From assembly GCA_905221605.1 (NCBI GenBank), contig CAJNDS010002503.1, positions 142,501-200,000 of the forward strand: a DNA stretch of 57,500 bases, read 5' to 3'. Every line of letters starts with the position of its first letter. Within the stretch, counting starts at the first letter, position 1. The position numbers and the translations under genes were made by a program. The stretch is from Symbiodinium natans. Lineage: Eukaryota > Sar > Dinophyceae > Suessiales > Symbiodiniaceae. The notes under the pieces were generated by a model that saw only the letters and a list, made by a program, of their open reading frames with translations, made no database searches and was not told where the DNA came from. Shown here one piece after another: positions 25,311-34,600 of the stretch.

Positions 25311-25456
25311 AGCCCCCGCTACGTGGAGGTTGTTGACTTGATCCACGCATCTGTCGCCGTGCACAGCTGCACGGGGTCCCTGGCCCAGGCGGGGGAACCC
25401 CATGACCCTAACTGTGCATCCTGGGATCCCCACTATCCATTTCACCCCTTTGCAAG
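25311..25456 (+). CDS. exon of an unrecognised + strand gene
   Basis: Between a CCCTAAA array and a TTTGGGG/TTTAGGG array, the frame reads SPRYVEVVDLIHASVAVHSC, then TGSLAQAGEPHDPNCASWDP. It may end earlier at a GA donor (GGG/GAACCC), which would join in phase to GQAAVCVVPAHIEPG at 26648. Family not recognised. Confidence 0.5.
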
Positions 25457-26352
25457 GTTTGGGGTTCGGGGTTTAGGGTTTGGGGTTTGGGATTTAGGGT
25501 TTGGGGTTTGGGGTTTGGGTCCTGATTATAAGGGGATCCTACTATTTGGGGATCTATGTTGGGGGTCCCAATTTTCGTAAATCCCCCATTTCCTCCCTTT
25601 GCAATGTTAACGTCGCTTTAATAACCTCCCCCCCCCAATCTTGTTTTGGTCCCCGGGGTTTGGAGGGGTCAAAAAAAGGAGGGGGTGTCAATAGTTGGAA
25701 TCTGGGGGTCTTCTGGGGGTCTGGGGGGGTCAGCCGTCAGGGTCTGCTCTGCTTTGTCTTGAAGGGTTCTGCTTCTCTAAAGACTGAGCCTCGGAGCTCT
25801 TTCAAGCCAGCTCAGCTGAAAAGTCTTCTCTGCAATGGAACTCTTAAGCCATTTTCAGTAACATTTTGCATTCCTGGCCAGAAAAATCTTGCAGTTGTCG
25901 CCCCATTATTATTCTCACCGGACCCCCCTATATAGACTTGTTTATAGATTTCGGCCCGGAAACCTCCCGCAATGGAAAGTAGTCTTTCGGCTGGGCCCGC
26001 TGGCCCTGCGAATATTGCAATTACCACCCCATTTATAGATGTGAGGTTAACACCCCCTAAAGAACAAGGGTTCCACGTGGTTTGTTCATACCTTCCCCTT
26101 CTTTCGGTAGACGGGAACCATCGAGGGATGTAACGTCGGAATTGAGGAGAGGAGTGTCGGACTCCCAAAGGGCTGCCCATGCATTGCGTCTCCTCTCCTT
26201 TCTTTCCATCAACCCTAATTTGCAAGAAAAATCAAACCCAAACCCTAGACCCCAATCCCGAAATCAGATTCCCCCCCACATCCCAAACGGCCCTTTTCAG
26301 ACCAGACGGCAAGCTGTCCTTTGGAGATGATAGAGAGACCTTCCTACCCGAA

Positions 26353-26608
26353 GCCCTAAGACCCTAAGACCCTAAGACCCTAAGACCCTAAGACCCTAAG
26401 ACCCTAAGACCCTAAGACCCTAAGACCCTAAGACCCTAAGACCCTAAGACCCTAAGACCCTAAGACCCTAAGACCCTACGACCCTAAGACCCTAAGACCC
26501 TAAGACCCTAAGACCCTAAGACCCTAAGACCCTAAGACCCTAAGACCCTAAGACCCTAAGACCCTAAGACCCTAAGACCCTAAGACCCTAAGACCCTAAG
26601 ACCCTAAC
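26353..26608. repeat. 8-bp variant array (CCCTAAGA)n
   Basis: About 32 near-identical 8-bp units with a single substitution near 26478. Longer by one base than the 7-bp telomere unit, and very uniform, suggesting recent expansion. Confidence 0.95.
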
Positions 26609-26647
26609 CCTAAACCCTAAAACCCTGGATGCCCAAAGAGCTCGCAG

Positions 26648-26721
26648 GGTCAGGCTGCGGTCTGCGTGGTCCCGGCCCACATTGAGCCAGGCCCGGAACT
26701 GGAGCTTCTTCAAATGCTAGG
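26648..26721 (+). CDS. exon of an unrecognised + strand gene
   Basis: After CTCGCAG/ reads GQAAVCVVPAHIEPGPELEL, then LQML, ending by GG/GTTTAGGG or at an earlier GA donor. Probably the same gene as 25311 and 27295. Flanked by an 8-bp array at left and TTTAGGG at right. Confidence 0.48.
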
Positions 26722-27294
26722 GTTTAGGGTTGAGGGTTTAGGGTTTAGGGTTTAGGGTTTAGGGTCAACGGTTTCGTTCTTGGGGGTCTGTACCCTAAAC
26801 TCTCATGCAAGCTTGCCCATCTCTTGGCCTTTCCTGCGACCCACCCGTTCTGCAGCCTCAACCCTAAACCCTAAACCCTAAACCCTAAACCCTAAACCCT
26901 AAACCCTAAACCCTAAACCCTAAACCCTAAACCCTTCTGTGGGATCTAGGGTTTGGGGTTGAGAGTGGGCGACTTTAGACTCTTGTGTTTTGGACCGCTA
27001 CTAGATTGCGATGTGGGGTTTGCAGACTTCGAGATTGCAGGATTTTGCGGCTTGGTGTTTTGTCTTCTGTATCGTGGAAGCGCTCGCGCTTTTCACGTTC
27101 TTCGTGCCAGCATCTGCCTTTCACCCCGTCATTCTTGCCAGAACCACGCTGAACAAATCGACCCTAAAGCCATAAACCCTGAACCCGAACTCCATAAACC
27201 CCGAACCACCACTTCACAGTCGAGTTTGGATTCCTCTTAAGTCCCCCTTATGCTCCCCCTGAAGCCCCCTGAGTACACGGCAGGTCTAGTTCAG

Positions 27295-27348
27295 GAGGCC
27301 AAGCGGGCGCGACGGCCGTCAACGGCATCAGTCCTCAAGTCAGTCAAG
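27295..27348 (+). CDS. exon of an unrecognised + strand gene
   Basis: After GTTCAG/ reads EAKRARRPSTASVLKSVK, with a GA donor (AAG/GATGGG) that joins in phase to ASGIPVVVSETGYPG. Basic, with an RRPSTAS stretch resembling a kinase site (inference). Confidence 0.4.
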
Positions 27349-27595
27349 GATGGGCGCTTTCCGAGCAGAGAGCTCCCTTTCAAACCTTAAACCCTTGTAT
27401 ACACCTAACCCTAAACCCTGAACCCGAAAAAGCAAGTTGTGGGCAGAGGCAGCAAGAGGCTTGAGTTTAGGGTTTAGGGGTGTGGTCACGTCATGAGTGC
27501 TCGTTGGCGTGCGAACTCAATGAATTCTCAATCAATTCGGGGTTTACGCTTCCCTAAGCCCTAAGCCCTAAACCCTAAACCCTAAAGTCTTACAG

Positions 27596-27832
27596 GCATC
27601 CGGGATCCCCGTCGTCGTTTCTGAAACGGGTTACCCGGGCTCCCCGTATGCGTTTTCCGTTGCGCGCAAGGCTCAGAAGGCTTCGGGCTCAGCTGTCGTT
27701 TCGGATTTAGGGTATCAGGATACCCTTGCATCTACTCTAAGAGTGGCAGGTTGTCGCGGTTGCTTCTTTGATGGGGCGTCCGCTCGCACTTTGCAGTCAC
27801 TCTTTCTAAGCCCGAACGCTGCATACAAATAA
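27596..27832 (+). CDS. exon of an unrecognised + strand gene, open for 78 codons
   Basis: After CTTACAG/ the frame reads ASGIPVVVSETGYPGSPYAF, then SVARKAQKASGSAVVSDLG, and stays open to TAA at 27830-27832, ending FLSPNAAYK. Either it is a long terminal exon or it ends near 27708 at a GA donor (TCG/GATTTAG). Codon use matches proven exons. Family not recognised. Confidence 0.5.
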   Translation, partial: ASGIPVVVSETGYPGSPYAFSVARKAQKASGSAVVSDLGYQDTLASTLRVAGCRGCFFDGASARTLQSLFLSPNAAYK

Positions 27833-28036
27833 CTAGTAACTAGTAAGAGCGAAACACCTGCCGCCCTCGACACGCTGGGACTGAAAGGCTTTGGGAGTTT
27901 GGGCGACGACCTTTCACCCCTTAAGCCCGGGTGCTCAACCTTGAGCCCTAAACCCTAAACCCTAAACCCTAAACCCTAAACCCTAAACCCTAAACCCTAA
28001 ACCCTAAACCCTAAACCCTAAACCCTAAACCCCAAG

Positions 28037-28111
28037 CTCGGGGGAACTGGAGGATGCCTTTTCCGGTGGAGGTGCGGCGGGCCGTGTTCTCCAATGGCTT
28101 TGTCCCGCAGG
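28037..28111 (+). CDS. exon of an unrecognised + strand gene
   Basis: Between a CCCTAAA array and GTTTAGGG the frame with the highest G/C at third positions reads RGNWRMPFPVEVRRAVFSNG, then FVPQ, phase 1-1. A second frame (SGELEDAFSGGGAAG) is also open. Confidence 0.42.
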
Positions 28112-28311
28112 GTTTAGGGTTTCGGGTTTCGGGGCTGTTGGGGGTTCAGGGCTTAGGGTTTAGGGTTTAGGGTTCAAGGCTCCGGGGGCGTGGACCTTCT
28201 TGTCGGTTTGATAAAGCTCTCTGAATCCTGCAACATGATCTCCTACAGATCGGTTTGTTCGTCAAAGGGGTACCCTTAACCCTAACCCGGTGTTCTTTGA
28301 GAAAGCCAGGC

Positions 28312-28370
28312 ACGTCACCTTTGGACAAGGATCCTGTGATGGGATACCTGTTTTGCTGCGCGGAGCCCGG
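28312..28370 (+). CDS. candidate exon, frame uncertain
   Basis: After AAAGCCAG/ one frame reads TSPLDKDPVMGYLFCCAEP plus one base, donor G/GTACAG, matching the phase of 28037-28111. Another frame across 28302-28415 reads KARHVTFGQGSCDGIPVLLR with a GTTTGG donor. The two cannot both be coding. Confidence 0.35.
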
Positions 28371-28534
28371 TACAGGATTCAGGGTTGCCATGGCTGTCTC
28401 AAGTTTCGAAACAGGGTTTGGGTTTAGGCTTCAGGGTTCAGGCTTTAGGGTTTAATTAATTAGGGTTTAGGGTTGAGGGTTTTGGGGCAGGGTTTAAAGG
28501 GCATTGCCCAACTGTCTCCGACCTTTTCTCTGCA

Positions 28535-28642
28535 GTGGGCACCTTCCGGCACAAGTCAAAGCTCGACAAGAGGTTCAAAGAGGTAGCTTCCTTGGGAGTC
28601 GTGGTTTTTCTTGTTCGCCTTACCCTGAACCCTAAACACAAG
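28535..28642 (+). CDS. exon of an unrecognised + strand gene
   Basis: A strong acceptor (CTTTTCTCTGCAG/) leads into GTFRHKSKLDKRFKEVASLG, then VVVFLVRLTLNPKHK up to AAG/GTGAGC, a good donor. It might end earlier at GAG/GTAGCT. Start phase fits the island at 28312. Confidence 0.45.
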
Positions 28643-29519
28643 GTGAGCATTCAATATTCACAGTATTGTTGTTTAAGGAGGGCACGCTGAACCTTGCTGC
28701 AACACTCCCGTTTTAGTTTTGGGACGATTAGGGCCGGGTCCGTCAGTCTTTTTGCCACAAACCGGCAGGCAGGGATACCCTAAACCCTAAAGGCCCGAAA
28801 CCCTACACATACACCCTAAACCCTACACCCTCAACCGGAAACCCTAAACCCGAAGCCCTATACCCTTGATTCGGTGGGTATGGTCCAAAAGTGGGTCCCT
28901 CAGGGCAGGATTCTTGGGTGCTCCCCGCGAGCGTCAACGCTCGTCGAGGCCTGACCTTGGCTTCACACGGCACAGTCGAACATCCTCCACACAGGAAAAA
29001 GCAGGTACCCCCAAACCCTAAACCCTACACCCCAAAAAACCCTCCACCCTAAACCCTCACCCCCCCCCCCCCACCCCCCCCTTCGCCCTCCACTTTGTAA
29101 TTTTATCTCGAGGGCGGGGGAAGAGCAGCACCCGCAATGATGCGCCTCCGAGGGTCGGCGGATCATCCCACAGCCCCCTTAAGACCCTGAACCCTAAGGG
29201 GTCTAAGGCTTCTTCGGGCTTCAGTGTTGTTTTGGAGGGGAGGGGCGGGTGAAGGGAGTGAGGGCTGTAGGGATTTCGACCCCTCACGGCCGGCTGCAAC
29301 ACTCACCTTAACCGCATAGAGTTTCTACTCAGCTGACTGTGGCCTGCAAGAGGGCAGCTCTCTGTTCCTGGGAAGAGGACTCTTGTTCCACAGAGCTTGA
29401 GAGGTGGCCTGAACACCTTCTACGGACATGACTTCCCAAGACCCCAAACCCTAAACCCTAAACCCTAAACCCTAAACCCTAAACCCTAAACCTAAATCCT
29501 AAACCCTAAACCCTAAAAG

Positions 29520-29675
29520 CCGGCTGGTTGGCCTTCGCAAGCAAGGGCGAGGTGGTGGGAATCCCCTCAGGCCATGCCTAACATCCAAGTCTGTGCGGAG
29601 GAGTCGCACGGCGTTCGCATTCTCAAAATACGCCGGCGTGGACTGAAGAACCCCGTTAGGTTGCCTGAACTCTAA
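29520..29675 (+). CDS. candidate terminal exon, frame uncertain
   Basis: After TAAAAG/ one frame is open for 51 codons, ending in MPNIQVCAEESHGVRILKI, then RRRGLKNPVRLPEL and TAA. A second frame reads GWLAFASKGEVVGIPSGHA and stops. CCCTAAA arrays flank both sides. Confidence 0.33.
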   Translation, partial: PAGWPSQARARWWESPQAMPNIQVCAEESHGVRILKIRRRGLKNPVRLPEL

Positions 29676-29679
29676 ACCC

Positions 29680-29930
29680 TAAACCTTGAACCCTAAACCC
29701 CTAAACCCCTACGCCCCTAAACCCCTAACCCCTAATCCCTAAACCCAAAACCCTACACCCTAAACCCTAAACCCCAAAACCCCGAAACCCCTAAACCCCT
29801 TAAACCCTAACCAAAAAACCCCTAATCCCTAAACCCCTAACCCCTAATCCCTAATCCCTAAACCCTAAACCCTAAACCCTAAACCCTAAACCCCTAAACC
29901 CTAAACCCTAAACCCTAAAACCTAAACCCC
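29680..29930. repeat. degenerate CCCTAAA/CCCCTAAA array
   Basis: Mixed 7- and 8-bp units upstream of the exon at 29959. Confidence 0.88.
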
Positions 29931-29958
29931 CTGAATTCCCGCGCTCTCGTGACCCAAG

Positions 29959-30026
29959 GCCCAGTCGCAGACCTCCACACCGTGCTGGCGGCCCTGGCTC
30001 GACAGGGATGCCGGAGCCTCAAAAGG
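29959..30026 (+). CDS. exon of an unrecognised + strand gene
   Basis: After CCCAAG/GC the frame reads PVADLHTVLAALARQGCRSL, then KR, ending AGG/GTTTAGGG. An amphipathic helix is suggested. It lies exactly between a CCCTAAA array and a TTTAGGG array. Confidence 0.46.
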
Positions 30027-30129
30027 GTTTAGGGTTTAGGGTTTAGGGTTTAGGGGTGTAGGTTTCAGGGTTTAGGGTTTAGGGGTGTAGGGGTTTAGGT
30101 TTCAGGGCTTAGGGTTGGGGTTTGAGGAG

Positions 30130-30620
30130 GGCTTAGTTGTGTGTCTTAATTCTGTTTTTTGTTTTGTGATATTATTTGTGTAAGGTACATCTTGACTGCG
30201 AAGGTACATGTGTATCTATGCACGCAATCTTTTCCTCTCCCGGATACTTCCGTACTTTCATCAAGTTAACAAATGTGGTTGTGCAATTCCACAAGAAAAG
30301 TCTTCAACACCCAGACACCGCTGCTAAATCAATGTGACTTAACGATTTGTTTGTAACTATGTTATACTTTCGCGCATGTATCATGGTGCAGGATACGTTT
30401 TAAATGATGTACATAAACAAACTCGTGAATTGGGGGGGGGGGCCTGAAGACTTGAGGCGTTTGTTGGTCTAAGGGTAACTACATGGTCCCTTAGTATGGT
30501 CCCTTAGTGTGGCCCCTACTTGTTTAAGGGCTGACAATTTTAGGGGGCGTCTGGATGTTATCGGCCCCTTTGGGTCTCCTCACGGTACCAAAAAGCCCGA
30601 AAACCCACCCGCGCCAAACC
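30130..30620. other. no supported gene
   Basis: AT-richer, repeat-poor DNA with a G run near 30430. Nothing recognisable. Confidence 0.35.
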
Positions 30621-30750
30621 CGACAACACTCCCCCCTAAACCCTAAACCCGATAACCTGACCCCTATGTTGAGCTAGGGGTTTAGGGTTGTGGGCCCCGG
30701 AAGGGGGAAGGGGGGTTTACGAAGCCCTAAACTCGAAGCCGCCCCTACAG

Positions 30751-30803
30751 CTTATCCACAAGCCTCAGCACTGGCCAAGGCCCTAAAGTTCCTCACGGGC
30801 TAA
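30751..30803 (+). CDS. candidate terminal exon
   Basis: After CCCTACAG/CT reads YPQASALAKALKFLTG and TAA, directly before GGGTTTAGGG. Short; function unknown. Confidence 0.3.
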
Positions 30804-31129
30804 GGGTTTAGGGTTTGGGGTTTAGGGTTTAGGGTTTAGGGCTTACGGGTTGGTTTAGGGTTTAGGGTTTAGGGTTTAGGGTTTAGGGTTTAGGGTTTAG
30901 GGGTTAGGGGTTAGGGGTTAGGGGTTAGGGGTTGGGGGTTCGAAGCTCAGAGGTTCCAAGGGTTCAGGCTTAGCTCCTCGAACTCAGCCATCTGTGCCCT
31001 GGACTCTCTGTGGGTCTTCTGTTGGCATAGGGCTTAGGGCTTATATAGAGGGGTGTGAGGGTTTTAGGGTTTAGGGTTTGGGGTTTAGAGTCTTAGGGTT
31101 TGGGGTTTAGGGTGTAGAGGGCATCTCAG

Positions 31130-31243
31130 CAAGGCTATCTCTCTGGGGTGGAGAAATACTACAAGGCCTACCTGCATGGAGATTGCGGGGGTCGCCACGA
31201 AGACATGACCTCAAGACGCCTTTGGATCCCTCCTAAGAACTGG
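31130..31243 (+). CDS. likely kinase exon just N-terminal to the kinase domain
   Basis: Open 38-codon stretch from CTCAG/CAAGGC to AACTGG/GTTGCA, phase 0 to 0. It begins [18 protein letters not shown] and ends [11 protein letters not shown]. Its phase and position fit the glycine-loop exon that follows. Codons are rich in G or C at the third position, like the proven exons. Membership of the kinase is inferred from position only. Confidence 0.5.
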
Positions 31244-31591
31244 GTTGCAAGGAGGTTAGGGTTTAGGGTTTAGGGTTTAGGGTTTAGGGTTTAGGGTTTA
31301 GAGTTTAGGGTTCAGGGCTTTAAAGTCCAAGTATGTTGCTGGGTCTGCCGATGGAGCCCCAGCCACAGCCCTAGGACACTTATGTGTTTTTTTGGTATAC
31401 TTCTAAAGGGGTTAGGATAAGTCAAGAGTGCGCTTCATTTGTTGCATGTCCCCAAGTTAGTGATCAATCAGCAAAGGGTTCCAGTCAGTTTCGGGTTCAT
31501 GAACCCTGGGCCGTGGACCCCAAACCCAGAACCCCTGGGCTGGTTCTTACTAGGGAACAGGGAATGAGGTACCCTACAATCCCTTAAAGGG

Positions 31592-31622
<31 letters not shown>

Positions 31623-34600
31623 AGGGTTTCCCTCATTCTCTGCTAAACAACATTCCGGCGAGGGCTTCTGGCGACGGGGGCTTTTGGGTTAGGGTTTGGG
31701 TTTTTTGGTGTTTAGGGTTCATATGATTCAGGTTAGGCTTTAGAAATTAGGGAAGGGCTTAGGCGGGATGGTAGTTAGGTGGGTTGCGGTTTTTGGGATT
31801 AAACCCTAAACCTCAAGTGTAGTTCGCCTACCCTAGCAGTAAGCTCGCCCGAAAAGGAGTGAAGGGTTGTCAAAAAAAGTGTAGTTCGCCACTCTTTGCT
31901 ATAGATGTGTTTCAAGTTTGGTCGGGGTCGGATCAGCAAGCCCGACAGGCCTCCGTAAACCCTGTAAGCCTGCAACCCGAAATTCTAGTCAAGCCCTAAA
32001 CCCAGACTCAAGGCTTGTTGAACCTTAATGTACAACCGAGTTCAACCCTAGTTGAACCATAATTAAAGGCCTAGAATGTTAACTCTAACCGAGACCCGAC
32101 ACCTCATGTGACAGCAGGTCCTGAAAGGTGAGAAAGCGGGTAGCGGCAGCTTCGGGCGTGGACCTCAGATTCATGGCTACCTCACAACCCAAAAAGCCTC
32201 AACAGCAGGCCCCGCTTTACACTCCAAGGTCTGTGTAGACACAAAGCCTCAAGTACGACTCTCCCGAGGACTGTAGTGGTCGGCCACGACTCCGAGGGAA
32301 GCATGGTGGCTGTGGGCTCAGTGGGGTTTAGGGCTTAAGGTTCAGAGTTTAGGGTTCAGGGCTCAGGAGTTCAGGGTTCAGAGGTACGGGTTTAGGGTTT
32401 AGGGTTTACTTAGTATTAGAGTCTAGGGCTTCAGAGCCTGGGGCTCATGAAGGTGGCCAACGATGTCGGGTGGCGTCGCACCTTGCGACTCTCAGCATTG
32501 CCCGAAACCCTAAACCCTGAATCTTAAGCCCTAAGCCCCTAGGGTTCAGGGTTAAGTCTGTCAGTGAAATCTCTAGGCAGTAGTGTGGCACACTTGTCAT
32601 GTTCCGAGGCCCTCTGTATGAAGAGGCTACGACGACCCCAGTTCACAATCCCCAAGTCTTTCTGGCAATGATGGCTCCCTTGTCAAACAGAGCCTCTTCT
32701 TCACTCCTGGGATTTTGGGGTTTAGAGTTTAGAGTTTAGGTTTTAGGACTTTGTGGTTAGCGCTTAGGGTTTAGGGTTCAGGGAATTTTGGGTTTTGGCA
32801 ACCAGTTTGGCCTCATTGCAGCCTACCGCTGTTGTCCGGTGTTAGGTTCGTCTTGGATTGGTCCCCTTTTCCGTGTTACCATCAACGTTGCTCAGTCAGG
32901 CCATCAAGCGCATGAGGGAGAACACTGCCAAAGCGGTTCTCGAGCAGGAGGCTTCCGCAGAAACCCTATGATCTAACCCAGAGCCCGAATCTCTGACAAC
33001 GCCAGCCCTTGAACTTCCTTTCTACCCTTGCAACCCACCTCCAAACCCTACAAACCCCGAACGTGGCTCCTCAGAAGGCGGCTGTTGAAACTCTTCGGTT
33101 CCAACCCTCAGCCCTAAGCCTTGGACCCCCAACCCACCCCCTGCACCCGCAAGCCCATCAGCCTTAAGGCCCAGGAGCCTTAATTAAGCTTAAACCTAAG
33201 CCCCACTCCATGAGCCTTCTGAGCCTTCCAAGCCTTCTAAGCCCCTAAGCCCTTACTAAGCCCTCCAGCCCCTAAACCCTAAGCCCGAAACCCTAACTGA
33301 GCAGGTCAAGATGCTCGTTCTCGCTCAAGGCTGGCCGGCGGGCTTCCTTTGTTATTATGATTATGATGATTATTTTTTCTTAGTATTATTATTATTATTA
33401 CTTTTTCTTGTTTTACTTTTATTATTTTTTTTTTGGGGGGGGGGGCCGGGTGGGTGGGTGGGCGGGCACCAGAAAAAAGGGGCGGGGAGGCGGATTCAGT
33501 GTTTGGTGGGTTTTAGCGTTTAGGGATTTGTGTTGTTCTTTAAGGGCTCTGAGGCGTTTGGGGTAGCTACGCAGGCCCTCGGGACCTTTCCCTTCATCCA
33601 GAACCTTGAAGCCCTGAAGCCCTAAGCCCATGTCTAAACTCGAAAGGGCTCGCCGAGGGGTCGTTTTTTTTACTAGTCTGGTGGCTGCTAGTTGCTTTGG
33701 TTCTGGAGGAGGTTTCGGGTTTGGGGTGGCTAACTTGGGTTGTTCCCCCCTATACTAACAGTCCTTAATAGGGATTCTATTCTTATCCCTGCGAAGGACT
33801 GTTAGTAAAGTGGGAACATCCATAAGAACCTATTCTAATTATTCAGGCTCCTACATGAACCAGCTTCTTGTCCCTAACTCAGGATGTTCCCCTATATACG
33901 AACATTCCTTATTAGGGGTAATCATAGGGGGTCCCTATGAAGGGCTGTTAGGTACAAGTGGGAACATCGCACAAAACCCTAAACCCTAAACCCTAAACCC
34001 TAAACCCTAAACCCTAAACCCTAAACCCTAAACCCTAAACCCTAAACCCTAAACCCTAAACCCTAAGCCAGCTTCTTGCCCCGAGGCCACTCCACCATCA
34101 TCAAGTTCCGCGCCTGCTTCCATGAGGAGGAGGCCCCGGCCAAGCGCCAGACTCAGGTCTTCGAGCGCCCATGAAAGATGCTGAAGTTTAGGGTTTAGGG
34201 TGTTTAGGGTTTAGGGTTTAGGGTTTAGGGTTGAGGGTTTAGGGTTTAGGGTTTAGGGTTTAGGGTTTAAGAGCTTGAGTCCCCAGCCCGAGCCCTAAAC
34301 CCCAAACCCCCAAAAAGTCCCAACATTTGGGGGCTTGTGAGGTTGGTAACTGTTGGGTGTGCCATGGGTTCTTACCAGAATGTGGAGCCTTATCAGTACG
34401 GCACCTTAAACATGGACCATAAGTGAGAAACCCCAAACTCTAAACCCTAAACAGGTGGACCAGGTATGAGACTGGGACTATTTGTGCTTTCCTTTATTGA
34501 AGCTGAAGATCCCCCATGTACGTTTAGGGTACAGAGGGGCTGAAAAAACAGAGCCCATGAAGTCCAGAAGGTGCGCGGGGTTTATAGGGTTTAGGGTTAA

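Noticed and set aside
27433-27464. 32-nt island reading KLWAEAARGL between repeat arrays
   Set aside because: Phases do not fit the exon at 27596, while 27348 joins directly to 27596; probably intronic.
32170-32258. A possible 25-nt ultra-short intron after an ATG exon (MATSQPKK)
   Set aside because: The region is open in all frames, and the kinase glycine-loop reading explains it without a tiny intron.
32435-32527. Open frame [20 protein letters not shown] ending in TAA
   Set aside because: Falls between kinase exons 32277-32308 and 32900-32969, which join in phase without it.
34364-34422. ATG exon [19 protein letters not shown] with a GTGAGA donor
   Set aside because: Attractive, but lies inside a kinase intron and does not fit the expected beta-5 strand; kept out for lack of support.
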